This document shows, one piece after another, positions 54,662 to 62,530 of a stretch of 64,000 bases of DNA. The stretch is taken from positions 78,144 through 142,143 of the forward strand of contig JASSUG010000008.1 in assembly GCA_031963465.1 (NCBI GenBank). The letters run 5' to 3'. The notes beneath the pieces were generated by a model. The model saw nothing but the letters and a program-made list of their open reading frames with translations, searched no databases and was not told the DNA's origin. Position numbers and translations under genes: made by a program. Position 1 is the stretch's first letter. Every line of letters begins with the position of its first letter. The DNA comes from Mycoavidus cysteinexigens_B (GTDB lineage: Bacteria; Pseudomonadota; Gammaproteobacteria; Burkholderiales; Burkholderiaceae).

Positions 54662-57313
54662 CTATATTGCGCCCCGCTGTCTAAGCAAGGCCGCATTTTG
54701 AGGGCTCAGATTAAGAGCATTTTGGATGAGGGCACCTGGTGCAGCAAGCGCATCTTGCCGTGAAGCCCAATCTAACAAAATTGGGCCTATTTTGCCTGAG
54801 CGATAAGGAACTTGCCAGAGACGAATCGTTTTGTCCCGCCCTGCTGTGGCCAATACGGCTACTTCATCCTGCGTGGGTTTCCACGCAACAATAAACATAA
54901 AGTCCACCCAGCCCTTGAGCACCGCTTGACAATCGCCTGTTAGGATAGACCATAGCCTAATTGTTTGATCCATACTTTCAGACGCGAGCCACCGGCTATC
55001 GCTTGAAAATGCAATATTATTTACCCCATTCGTATGCCCGGTATAGGTATGGTGCAGAGCGCGCTCGCCCTCCACACGCCACAGCTTCACCGTGCAATCC
55101 TCACCACCAGACGCGAGCCAGTGACCATCGTTTGAAAATGTGACACAATACACACCATCGTCATGCCCGACGTAGGAGTAGGCCATAGCTTGTTCACCAA
55201 CCACGTGCCACAGCTTCACTGTATTATCCCCACCTCCAGATGCAAGCCACTGTCCATCGTTTGAGAATGCGACACTGCTGACAATATCTGTATGCCCGAT
55301 ATAAGAGTGAGCCAAGGTACGCTCGCCCTCTGCACGCCACAGCTTTACCCAATTATCTGAACTTCCAGATGCAAGCCACTGCCCATCTTTTGAGAACGCG
55401 ACACAATTCACACTATCCGTATGCCCAGTATAGGTGTGAGCCAAAGTGCGCTCCCCGTCGACGCGCCATAACTTCACCGTCTTATCCCCGCCTCCAGACG
55501 CGAGCCACTGACCATCGCTTGAGAACACAACACTAATCACCATATCCGTATGCCCGGTATAGGTGTGAGCCAGAGTGCGCTCTCCGTCCACGCACCATAA
55601 CTTTATTGTCTTATCCCAGCTTCCAGACGCGAGCCACTGACCATCGCTTGAGAACACAGCACTAGTCACCATATCGTCATGCTCAACCTGGGAGAAGGGC
55701 ATAACCTGTTCACCAGTCACGCGCCACAGCTTCATCGAAAAATCACAACTACCAGACGCGAGCCACTGACCATCGCTTGAGAACGTGACACTATTCACCC
55801 TATCCGTATGCCCAGTATAGGTGTGAGCCAGAGTGCGCTCACCTTCCACATGCCATAAATTTACCGTAGTCCCGCCTCCAGATGCCAGCCACTGCCCATC
55901 GTTTGAGAATGCGACACTATTCACTCCATTTTGATGCGTATAAGTATGAGCCAGAGTGCGCTCACCCTCCACGTGCCATAAATTCACTGTATGACCATTT
56001 CCAGATGGAGGCCATTGCCAATCGTTTGTTCCAGATGCGAGCCATTGCCCATCTTTTGAGAATGCAACGCTCCCCACCTTATTCTTATGTTCGGTATAAC
56101 AGTGGACCAAGGCACGTTCGCCCGCTACGCGCCACAACTTCACCGCCTTATCATTGCTGCCAGATGCGAGCCAATGACTATCATTTGAGAATGCGACACT
56201 TGTCACCATACCCATATGCCCGGTATAGGTGTGAGCCAGAGTGCGGTCGCCCTCCACACACCACAGCTTCACTGTAAAATCCCCTTCTCCAGATGCTAGC
56301 CACTGACCATCGTTTGAGAATGCGACACTTGTCACCACAAGCTTATGCCCTGTATAGGAGTGGACCAGTGCGCGTTCGCCCTCCACGCACCACATCTTTA
56401 CCGTCTTATCCGCACTTCCAGACGCGAGCCGCTGTCCATCACTTGAGAACGCGACACTATACACATAGCTCGTATGCCCTTCATAAGTATGGATTTTTTG
56501 GAAATTTTTTGTTTCATAAAGATGGATAGCATTGTTTTCTGTCACAGCCAGCCAGCGCCCAACTGGCGAATAACAACACGCATAAACAGTGCTTTCCATT
56601 TTTAAAGAGGGCTTTTCGCCAAAATCTACTCCTGCTAAATCAGCCCCATCTAAATTAACGCCACGCAGCCAAGTACCGGTCCAATTTACGCTTGTTAAAT
56701 CGGCTCCTTGAAATTGCGTAGAATCAAACACGCCATAACTTAAATCTGCTCCGGGCACACGTACCCTTTTGAGGTCTTTATCATTGAATTGCACCCCAGT
56801 CTTCACTAATAACGTCAGCGCGTTAGCCGCTATAGGCTGCACCTCTTCTGTTTTCGAACGCTCGACCCAGTCCAATAACTTCTCTTTTAACTGGGCATCT
56901 TGTTGAACTCTTTCTTGTAAGAATTTAAATACCTCCGGATCACTAATAAGACATACCAAATCAAAAATTCTAGATTTTTCTACAACCTGATCGAGTTGCC
57001 CTGAGTCCGACAACTTTTGCAATTGACTTAATGCAAAATTTCTCAATTCTTCGTCCGAGCTTATTAGAGCTCCTTGATATTGAGATTGAATCCTATCTTT
57101 GATCAGATGGAGCTTCAGAGCTGGCGAATCTATAGGTTCACCATTGCGAGTCACTGTGGTAAGCGCTTTAAACAAAGCCTGCCGACTCGAAAAATCCAGC
57201 AACGTTTCTATTTCTTCTCGAATTTCTATGGGTAGCGAGAGGAACGATGGTTTTACAGCCTTTTGTTCCGTCGGATAATGCGTAATGGTAGATTTAGAAA
57301 TAGGTGTTAGCAT
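54662..57313 (-). CDS. F-box-like / pentapeptide-repeat / WD40 protein 3
   Basis: Closely related to protein 1, including the insertion NDWQWPPSGNG in one blade and the same order of blades. F-box-like segment LSLPIEIREEIETLLDFSSR at about 26-45, pentapeptide segment, 14 WD40 units and the tail LSPQNAALLRQRGAI. Differences from protein 1 cluster in the linker and in exposed blade residues. Proteins 1 and 3 each lie next to a tRNA-Ser att copy, so they are probably duplicates made when the element integrated twice. Confidence 0.75.
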   Translation of the reverse strand: MLTPISKSTITHYPTEQKAVKPSFLSLPIEIREEIETLLDFSSRQALFKALTTVTRNGEPIDSPALKLHLIKDRIQSQYQGALISSDEELRNFALSQLQKLSDSGQLDQVVEKSRIFDLVCLISDPEVFKFLQERVQQDAQLKEKLLDWVERSKTEEVQPIAANALTLLVKTGVQFNDKDLKRVRVPGADLSYGVFDSTQFQGADLTSVNWTGTWLRGVNLDGADLAGVDFGEKPSLKMESTVYACCYSPVGRWLAVTENNAIHLYETKNFQKIHTYEGHTSYVYSVAFSSDGQRLASGSADKTVKMWCVEGERALVHSYTGHKLVVTSVAFSNDGQWLASGEGDFTVKLWCVEGDRTLAHTYTGHMGMVTSVAFSNDSHWLASGSNDKAVKLWRVAGERALVHCYTEHKNKVGSVAFSKDGQWLASGTNDWQWPPSGNGHTVNLWHVEGERTLAHTYTHQNGVNSVAFSNDGQWLASGGGTTVNLWHVEGERTLAHTYTGHTDRVNSVTFSSDGQWLASGSCDFSMKLWRVTGEQVMPFSQVEHDDMVTSAVFSSDGQWLASGSWDKTIKLWCVDGERTLAHTYTGHTDMVISVVFSSDGQWLASGGGDKTVKLWRVDGERTLAHTYTGHTDSVNCVAFSKDGQWLASGSSDNWVKLWRAEGERTLAHSYIGHTDIVSSVAFSNDGQWLASGGGDNTVKLWHVVGEQAMAYSYVGHDDGVYCVTFSNDGHWLASGGEDCTVKLWRVEGERALHHTYTGHTNGVNNIAFSSDSRWLASESMDQTIRLWSILTGDCQAVLKGWVDFMFIVAWKPTQDEVAVLATAGRDKTIRLWQVPYRSGKIGPILLDWASRQDALAAPGALIQNALNLSPQNAALLRQRGAI

Positions 57314-57453
57314 AAATATGTTCTCTTATTCAATTAGGGCTGTTGCCTCCTCTGAAAAAATTCTAATGGGCCATGATCTAGCACTGATTCATGACCTACT
57401 CATATGAATCGCCGGATTTTACACAAATAAATAACGAATGCTGCCAGCTTCTC

Positions 57454-57540
57454 TCATTTCGGCGGCTCCACTTTCTCGCTTCGACGATTGCGAACATAGT
57501 GCTCCGTCATCTTGATGCTCGTATGCCCCAACTGCTTCTG
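57454..57540 (-). pseudogene. Integrase C-terminal fragment
   Basis: Reads QLGHTSIKMTEHYVRNRR then SEKVEPPK and a stop, the tail of the integrase at 39140. Identity ends at about 57540, where the sequence switches into a copy of the island-end module. It lies upstream of WD40 gene 3 exactly as the longer integrase remnant lies upstream of WD40 gene 2. Confidence 0.75.
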
Positions 57541-57765
57541 CTTTGCTTCGTAACCCTTCTTCTGACCACTTTTTTAATCCCATCGCAACACACTATGCGC
57601 CGGTTTTTTGCTTCGAAATGCGTTATTTCTCATATTTCGTTAGCAGGCGTCACGCAACGATAAATACAAGAGGAAAATGTTTGGACTGAGTCGGAGATGG
57701 AGATTATTTTCTGGGTGGCCTGCACACTGCCAAACCAAACGCTACTTGTATTAGTTGTTGTAGCG
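57541..57765. repeat. Shared island-end module, partial copy
   Basis: Contains TGCGCCGGTTTTTTGCTTCG, a degraded ATTTCGTTAGCAGGC segment, the AACGATAAATACAAGAG element, and CTACTTGTATTAGTTGTTGT, which also precedes the IS66 left end. A recombination junction between two island ends is the simplest reading. Confidence 0.5.
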
Positions 57766-57803
57766 ACTCCTCCAAGTCCGCCGACAACAATGGAGAGTTA
57801 CGC

Positions 57804-58001
57804 TTATCGCAATATCGTTAAAGTGCGAGATTGCTTTGACCGCAAAAAGAAATTCAATTGCTCCGCGAGTTCCGGGTTTGAATTGCGATATTTACGTACA
57901 AGTCGAGCAACAAACAGGCGAACATCTTCCGTTTGCTCGGCGAGAGCAAAGCGAACTAATTGGGCTAAATCTTTTTGTTCATCATTCATTTCGTCCAACA
58001 T
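57804..58001 (-). pseudogene. N-terminal fragment of an AAA-ATPase-like protein
   Basis: A 65-residue frame (LAQLVRFALAEQTEDVRLF, VARLVRKYRNSNPELAEQL) that resembles the start of a Burkholderia AAA ATPase I recall. The ATPase domain itself is absent: the frame ends at 57804. It may instead be a small intact protein, so the call is tentative. Confidence 0.35.
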
Positions 58002-58180
58002 TAATTTAACCTATTGATTTATATTTGATTTTTAAAAATCATTTATGGACTAAAATATTTTCTCTTGTTTGAAGTTGTCTGTGAAGTCAACACAGAGTTC
58101 AGCGCATTCGTTCACTTTCAGAGTTCTCTCTAAGAAAGGTGACCCAAACAGCCATGCTTAGAACCACCATCGTCACTCAT

Positions 58181-58423
58181 TTATTTCGTAGGCTCCACTT
58201 TCTCACCTCGGCGATTACGCACATAGTGCTCCGTCATCTTGATGCTCGTATGCCCCAATTGCTTTTGCGCCAGACGTATATCCCCCGATAACTCCGCCTT
58301 ATCCGTCCCCGCTTTCGCTCTTAAATCCCGAAACTGATAATCGCCTGCGCATAATCCCGCTGCACTCCGCGCTCGCGCAAACATCGCTTGCAGGGTTTTT
58401 AACGCGACTCGCTCTCTGTTAAA
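58181..58423 (-). pseudogene. Integrase C-terminal fragment, second copy
   Basis: Carries VALKTLQAMFARARSAAGLC, YQFRDLRAKAGTD and LGHTSIKMTEHYV, almost identical to 39140-39360. The N-terminal part with the first catalytic Arg is missing, and unrelated sequence begins at about 58424. Confidence 0.8.
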
Positions 58424-58447
58424 CAGCATCCAAAACTTGCCAGTTTA

Positions 58448-58995
58448 TGAGAGGAAAAAGCGTCCAAGGTTGAGCACATAGCAGCCGCGGGGATTGCTGC
58501 GATTGCTTTCTATATCGTCGGCATCGTCGCCCATAAGCTGATTGGCTTACCCGCACCCGTTGCCACGCTATTTCTTGTTGTGCGTATCAAACTTATTTAT
58601 ACGATCTCACCCAAATTAGAAAATGGTGCTCGTACTGTTTATCGTTTCTTCTCTAAAGCCGTGGCGTATCCTTTGTTATTTGCCATTGGGATAACGACCA
58701 CTTCTTGGGCTGATTTAATGGCAGCTTTCAACTTAGCCCACATCGTTACAATCATCGTAACGGTTTTTACGCTGACTATAGTTGGTTTTTTTTGTGGGGC
58801 AATGGATCGGTTTATATCCCATTGAAAGCGCACTTATTAATACTTGTCACAGTGGCATGGGTGGCGTTGGAGATATTGCGATTCTGACTTCCGCCCACCG
58901 CCTAGAATTGATGCCGTTTGCGCAAATAGCGACTCGCCTAGGAGGAGCAATCACTATTACTGCCACTATTCTCTTGCTTGGGCTGATTTCGTAGA
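58448..58995 (+). pseudogene. 2-hydroxycarboxylate transporter (CitS/MaeN type), C-terminal part, frameshifted
   Basis: The first frame reads VEHIAAAGIAAIAFYIVGIV and LPAPVATLFLVV. The second reads GLYPIESALINTCHSGMGG, VGDIAILTSAHRLELMPFA and ATRLGGAITITATIL, the conserved C-terminal loop of sodium-citrate/malate symporters. The frames join near a run of eight T at about 58787-58794. The N-terminal half is missing (an in-frame TGA precedes 58448). It is a dead gene that could once have fed on host organic acids. Confidence 0.75.
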
Positions 58996-59199
58996 GATCA
59001 AGGATTTACTTATCTGTGCTTAAATTTTTTGATTTTTCTACCTCCACCTACTAGTATAAATTTGTGACTACCTTGGAACGAAAAATAATTATCTTATATT
59101 TTATAGCATTAAATAATAATGATCATTAGATTTCATTAATAATGGCGGCTATGATTTTATAGAGATTTTTTATAATTTAATTTTTTTATATAAGTAGCA
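58996..59199. other. AT-rich spacer before the lipoprotein cluster
   Basis: Strongly AT-rich with no gene. From here to about 61800 the sequence differs in composition from the rest of the window. Confidence 0.4.
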
Positions 59200-59601
59200 A
59201 TGCGATCTATTTTTCTTTCCATCCTATTATGTGTTTTTCCTTTTGTAGGCTGTGGTGGTGATAATCCTGACCACGAAGAACAGGCGCTTATATCTGGAAA
59301 AAATAAAAATGCGAAAAAGTCTTTAGCAGAGCTTGTAGATGAATTAAGCAAAGTGAAAGTAGAAAATTATGGCCGTGCTGCGCATGATAGCGCAGTAGAC
59401 TTAGGAGAGATCGCACGTCACTTAGAAAAAATTATGCCAGATACCACGGGGAGGCTTGCATGTAGAACCTTGTTGCTGATGGAGCGTTTAATAAAATTCA
59501 TCCATTCTGATTCAAGTGTAAAAAATAAGAATTATATTTTAAATGCCATTTCAAAAGAGACAGAGGAATTAAAAGCAGAAATTAATGAATTTACAGGGTA
59601 A
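59200..59601 (+). CDS. Lipoprotein of an unrecognised family, member 1
   Basis: A 133-residue protein with a lipoprotein signal (FLSILLCVFPFVGCGGD). The mature part has SLAELVDELSKV, LGEIARHLEKI and GRLACRTLLLMERLIKFI, each also found in the two following genes. The C-terminus (ETEELKAEINEF) is helical. No known family was recognised. Rare codons and high AT content differ from the core genes, suggesting foreign origin. Confidence 0.6.
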   Translation: MRSIFLSILLCVFPFVGCGGDNPDHEEQALISGKNKNAKKSLAELVDELSKVKVENYGRAAHDSAVDLGEIARHLEKIMPDTTGRLACRTLLLMERLIKFIHSDSSVKNKNYILNAISKETEELKAEINEFTG

Positions 59602-60082
59602 ATTATAAAAAATTAGAAAATATATTAAATTAAATTGTTTAAATTATTAAGAAAGTAAAAAAGCTCTATAAAATAATATTTACCCAAAATTGGATGGTGC
59701 ATAATCAAATCAATCGATACTCTGCCTACGAAGGCCGGAATTACTCAAAGTCTATTAATTTCTCGCTTTTCTATTTGCTACTCTTTCTAAACAATCTTCT
59801 TTCCAAGAAAAGTATCCCTTACGGCGACTTGTAAGACAGGAAGTAAAAGCAAGGTTTGAGTAGACAATTTCCAACACTGTTTTTCTATCAACTTTTAAAT
59901 TTCTTGCTTTTGCTCCTTTCATCGACTAGGCTAAATTCGTAAGCATCGCGGGAATGAGATTAATTGACTTATATTTTTATCAATTATCTTAATCAGTGTA
60001 AACAATTAAAATCCGCGAGCAGCTATCCGTTAGGAAATTTAAATTGGGGATTTGTTTGTTTTTCTAGTCCAAGGAGAAAGTA
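59602..60082. other. Gene-free AT-rich spacer with ribosome site at its end
   Basis: About 480 bases with no coding frame of note. AAGGAG at about 60070-60075 is a good ribosome site for the next gene. A promoter is likely within, but no single one stands out in such AT-rich sequence. Confidence 0.4.
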
Positions 60083-60982
60083 ATGGGTGCTGTAGAAAGT
60101 GTTCTTCGTGAAGTAGAGAAAGTAACGATAAGACCCTTAGGGGAAGTTGCACGTGGCGTAGAGAAAGTAACGATAAGGCCACTTGGGGAAGTTGCGCGTG
60201 GCGTAGAGAAAGTGACGATAAGACCTTTAGGAGAGATCGCCCGTGAACTAGAGAAAGTGACGATAAGACCTCTAGGAGAAGTTGCGCGGGGCCTCGAAAA
60301 AGTGACGATAAGGCCTTTAGGAGAGATTGCAAGTGATCTTGAAAGATTGCTAAGAAAACCGCTAGGAGGCATTGCAAGTAGAACTGTGCTGCTCATGGAG
60401 CGCGTGAAAGAGGTAGTAGAGCAAGACGCCTCTATAAATTCCAACATAGATAGGCAGGCCAGGCGAGAAAATTTGAACGCAATAGCAGCAGACGCGGTGC
60501 AACTGCAGGGAGACATCAATGAAACCATATTAATAACGCCACCCACCGAAAGCGATGATTTACAGGTGTTAAATGGGTTTCATACCTTTACCAGTAATAT
60601 GTTAGACGGTGTAGAGACGCTTCAAGATAACGAAGATGTTATTCAAAATCAAAAAGAGATGAAGCAAAATATTGCGGCGCTTACTCAAGGCCGTCAAGAG
60701 CTTATTGAAAATAATACGGCGCTTACTCAAGACCGTCAAGAGCTTATTAAAAATAATACGGCGCTTACTCAAGACCGCCAAGAGCTTATTGAAGATAATA
60801 CGGCACTTATTCAAGATAATACGTATCTTGCGTCAGAAAATAACAATCTTAGAAGCCGATTAGATCAGCTAGAAGCTATGTTTAGAGATTTTATAGTAAA
60901 TGAAAATAATAGTGATCAATCAATTTTAACGCATAGCAGTGATGATGAAGAGGAATTTAATATTTCTGCAGATTTTGCCTAG
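60083..60982 (+). CDS. Tandem-repeat coiled-coil protein, member 2 of the family
   Basis: A 299-residue protein without a signal peptide. Residues about 10-90 are five copies of a 15-residue unit, VEKVTIRPLGEVARG. A core shared with its neighbours follows (IASDLERLLRKPLGGIASR, TVLLMERVKEVV). Then come 14-residue coiled-coil units ALTQDRQELIENNT at about 200-245 and an acidic tail (SSDDEEEFN). The family was not recognised. Missing signal peptide and expanded N-terminal repeats set it apart from the lipoprotein paralogues on both sides. Repeats could vary in number by slippage. Confidence 0.6.
   Translation: MGAVESVLREVEKVTIRPLGEVARGVEKVTIRPLGEVARGVEKVTIRPLGEIARELEKVTIRPLGEVARGLEKVTIRPLGEIASDLERLLRKPLGGIASRTVLLMERVKEVVEQDASINSNIDRQARRENLNAIAADAVQLQGDINETILITPPTESDDLQVLNGFHTFTSNMLDGVETLQDNEDVIQNQKEMKQNIAALTQGRQELIENNTALTQDRQELIKNNTALTQDRQELIEDNTALIQDNTYLASENNNLRSRLDQLEAMFRDFIVNENNSDQSILTHSSDDEEEFNISADFA
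60105..60335 (+). repeat. 45-bp tandem repeat, five copies
   Basis: Unit GTAGAGAAAGTAACGATAAG plus 25 more bases encoding VEKVTIRPLGEVARG. Copies differ mostly at third codon positions, so selection has kept the protein repeat. Confidence 0.8.
60675..60815 (+). repeat. 42-bp tandem repeat, three to four copies
   Basis: Unit begins GCGCTTACTCAAGACCGTCA and encodes ALTQDRQELIENNT, a coiled-coil repeat. Copies are almost identical in DNA, so copy number may be unstable. Confidence 0.8.
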
Positions 60983-61000
60983 ATTTTAATTTAAATAACG

Positions 61001-61798
61001 ATGCAACCTATTTTAATTTCAATATTATTATTTATTTTCCCTTTTATAGGCTGCGGCGGCGATAACCAGGGTAGTAATGATGTCGGTTACGTAGCGCAGT
61101 CGCTTACGCCTGTAAAATCCTTAGCAGAGATAGCCAGTGACTTGTCAAAAGTGACAATGGATTCTTGGGATGCTGTGGCAGGTGAACAGGACTCTTTAGG
61201 GAAAATTGCACTTGATTTAGAAAATTCACTTGAAAAACCTATGGGGGGATTTGCAAGTAGGGTTGCATTGCTGCAAAAAAATTTAATAATCCTATTTAAG
61301 TGTGACATGGACATGCAAAACAGGGAAATTATTATAAATAAAACATTAGAAGATACGAAGCAGCTAAAAGATGAAATAGATGAGGCAGTATTGGTAATGC
61401 CTAAAAATAAAATATTTAACTTGAGATTTTTAAATGGACTGAGCGAGGTGGTTGCAGTAATTCATGATCGAACTGAAGAAATCAATAAACATAAAAATGG
61501 ATTCATAAATAATAGAAAAGAATTGATTGAAAATACTAAGCACCTCGCTCAGAGTAAGGCAGAGCTTGTTCAAAGTAATAAAGAACTTGCCCAGTATAAT
61601 AAAGAACTTGCTCAGTATAATAAAGAACTTGCCCAGTATAATAAAGAACTTGCTCAAAGTAAGACAGAGCTTACTCAACGTAATAAAGAGCTGAGATTTA
61701 AGTTGGATTTGGCGAGAGCTACAAAATTATTGCATGAACTTATAAACAATATAAATCAGGGAACATTGGCGCACCCTGATAATTCAGTGTCGAGATAG
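61001..61798 (+). CDS. Lipoprotein of the same family, member 3, with heptad repeats
   Basis: A 265-residue protein. The lipoprotein signal ILISILLFIFPFIGCGGD is very like member 1. The core has SLAEIASDLSKV, LGKIALDLENSLEKPMGGFA and SRVALLQKNLIILF. A long coiled coil near 190-235 repeats KELAQYN in exact heptads (21-bp DNA repeat at about 61580-61660). It starts 18 bases after member 2, so the two may be co-transcribed. Function unknown; surface-anchored coiled coils could bind host or phage structures. Confidence 0.6.
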   Translation: MQPILISILLFIFPFIGCGGDNQGSNDVGYVAQSLTPVKSLAEIASDLSKVTMDSWDAVAGEQDSLGKIALDLENSLEKPMGGFASRVALLQKNLIILFKCDMDMQNREIIINKTLEDTKQLKDEIDEAVLVMPKNKIFNLRFLNGLSEVVAVIHDRTEEINKHKNGFINNRKELIENTKHLAQSKAELVQSNKELAQYNKELAQYNKELAQYNKELAQSKTELTQRNKELRFKLDLARATKLLHELINNINQGTLAHPDNSVSR

Positions 61799-61835
61799 AT
61801 AAATTCCGCGCGCTCCAAGGCTACGTGTGCACAGT

Positions 61836-61857
61836 ATAACCAGAAAACGCTGGTTAT
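61836..61857. terminator. Hairpin downstream of the lipoprotein cluster
   Basis: ATAACCAG pairs with CTGGTTAT across a six-base loop, about 40 bases after the stop of the last gene. No T-run follows, so termination strength is uncertain. Confidence 0.4.
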
Positions 61858-61993
61858 CAGCGAGCATGATCAAGCGTCATAGTTTGGGACAAATCTTGGG
61901 ACAAATGAGGGGAAACCAGGGAACTATAAGGGCGTCAAGCTTTGCAAAATCAAGGCATTGAATCCCTATAATTTCCCGTATTCCCCTATGTCA

Positions 61994-62019
61994 CGGGTTC
62001 AAATCCCTCCCTTTCCGCC
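61994..62019 (+). repeat. tRNA-Ser 3' end, short att copy
   Basis: GGGTTCAAATCCCTCC and CTTTCCGCC repeat the T arm and acceptor of tRNA-Ser(CGA). Upstream sequence is unlike the tRNA. It is the third att-like copy and separates the second and third elements. Confidence 0.7.
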
Positions 62020-62250
62020 CAAAGCCTGATGCTATAAGGGTTTCCATTTTTAGATCCGCGCTTTTGCGCTGGTTTTTGCTTCGTTATCCATCTTTTGGCC
62101 CCTTGTTTGGCCCCATGGTTAAAATCCCTGCGCCGGTTTTTTGCTTCGGAAGGCGTTATTTCAGCTGTTTCATTGACGGGTTTATCGCAACGATCAATAC
62201 TAAGAAAAACGTTTGAATTGAGTCAGGGCTTGAGATGATTTTTTATCGTC
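62020..62250. repeat. Shared island-end module, copy 3
   Basis: A more divergent copy of the 30250-30470 module, with two TGCGCYGG-type elements and ATCGCAACGATCAATACTAAG. It directly follows the att copy, as in the other two elements. Confidence 0.6.
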
Positions 62251-62470
62251 TTGCGCCGTGCTGTGGAGAACAGCAGAGCAAATCCACGTCGGAAAAATTT
62301 CTAGATGTTTTAGATAGAAGGGAACTAACTGATCTGTTGGCTTCTTGTACTAATATATGCCGCTTTTTCCGGTGGGCCTGGAACTAGGTCTGAACGACAG
62401 CCCACCGAAATTTCGATTGCTGAGTTTGCCGAAGTGAATGCATTGCAAGCGCTCTGATTCAGAGCACCCT
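62251..62470 (+). pseudogene. Decayed Rz/Rz1 3' end, copy 4
   Basis: One frame reads SPPKFRLLSLPK then a stop. The Rz frame reads IAEFAEVNALQAL, matching LAELAEVNAF at 47960. It precedes the convergent WD40 gene at 62531. Confidence 0.6.
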
Positions 62471-62530
62471 ATCGGCACTTACAAAATGTGCTCAAATACA
62501 ATCAGCTAAGCATCTTAAGCGGTGAAACAC

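Noticed and set aside
57697..58017. 106-residue plus-strand frame
   Set aside because: It overlaps the ATPase-like fragment and island-end repeat; it shows no domain and has poor codon choice.
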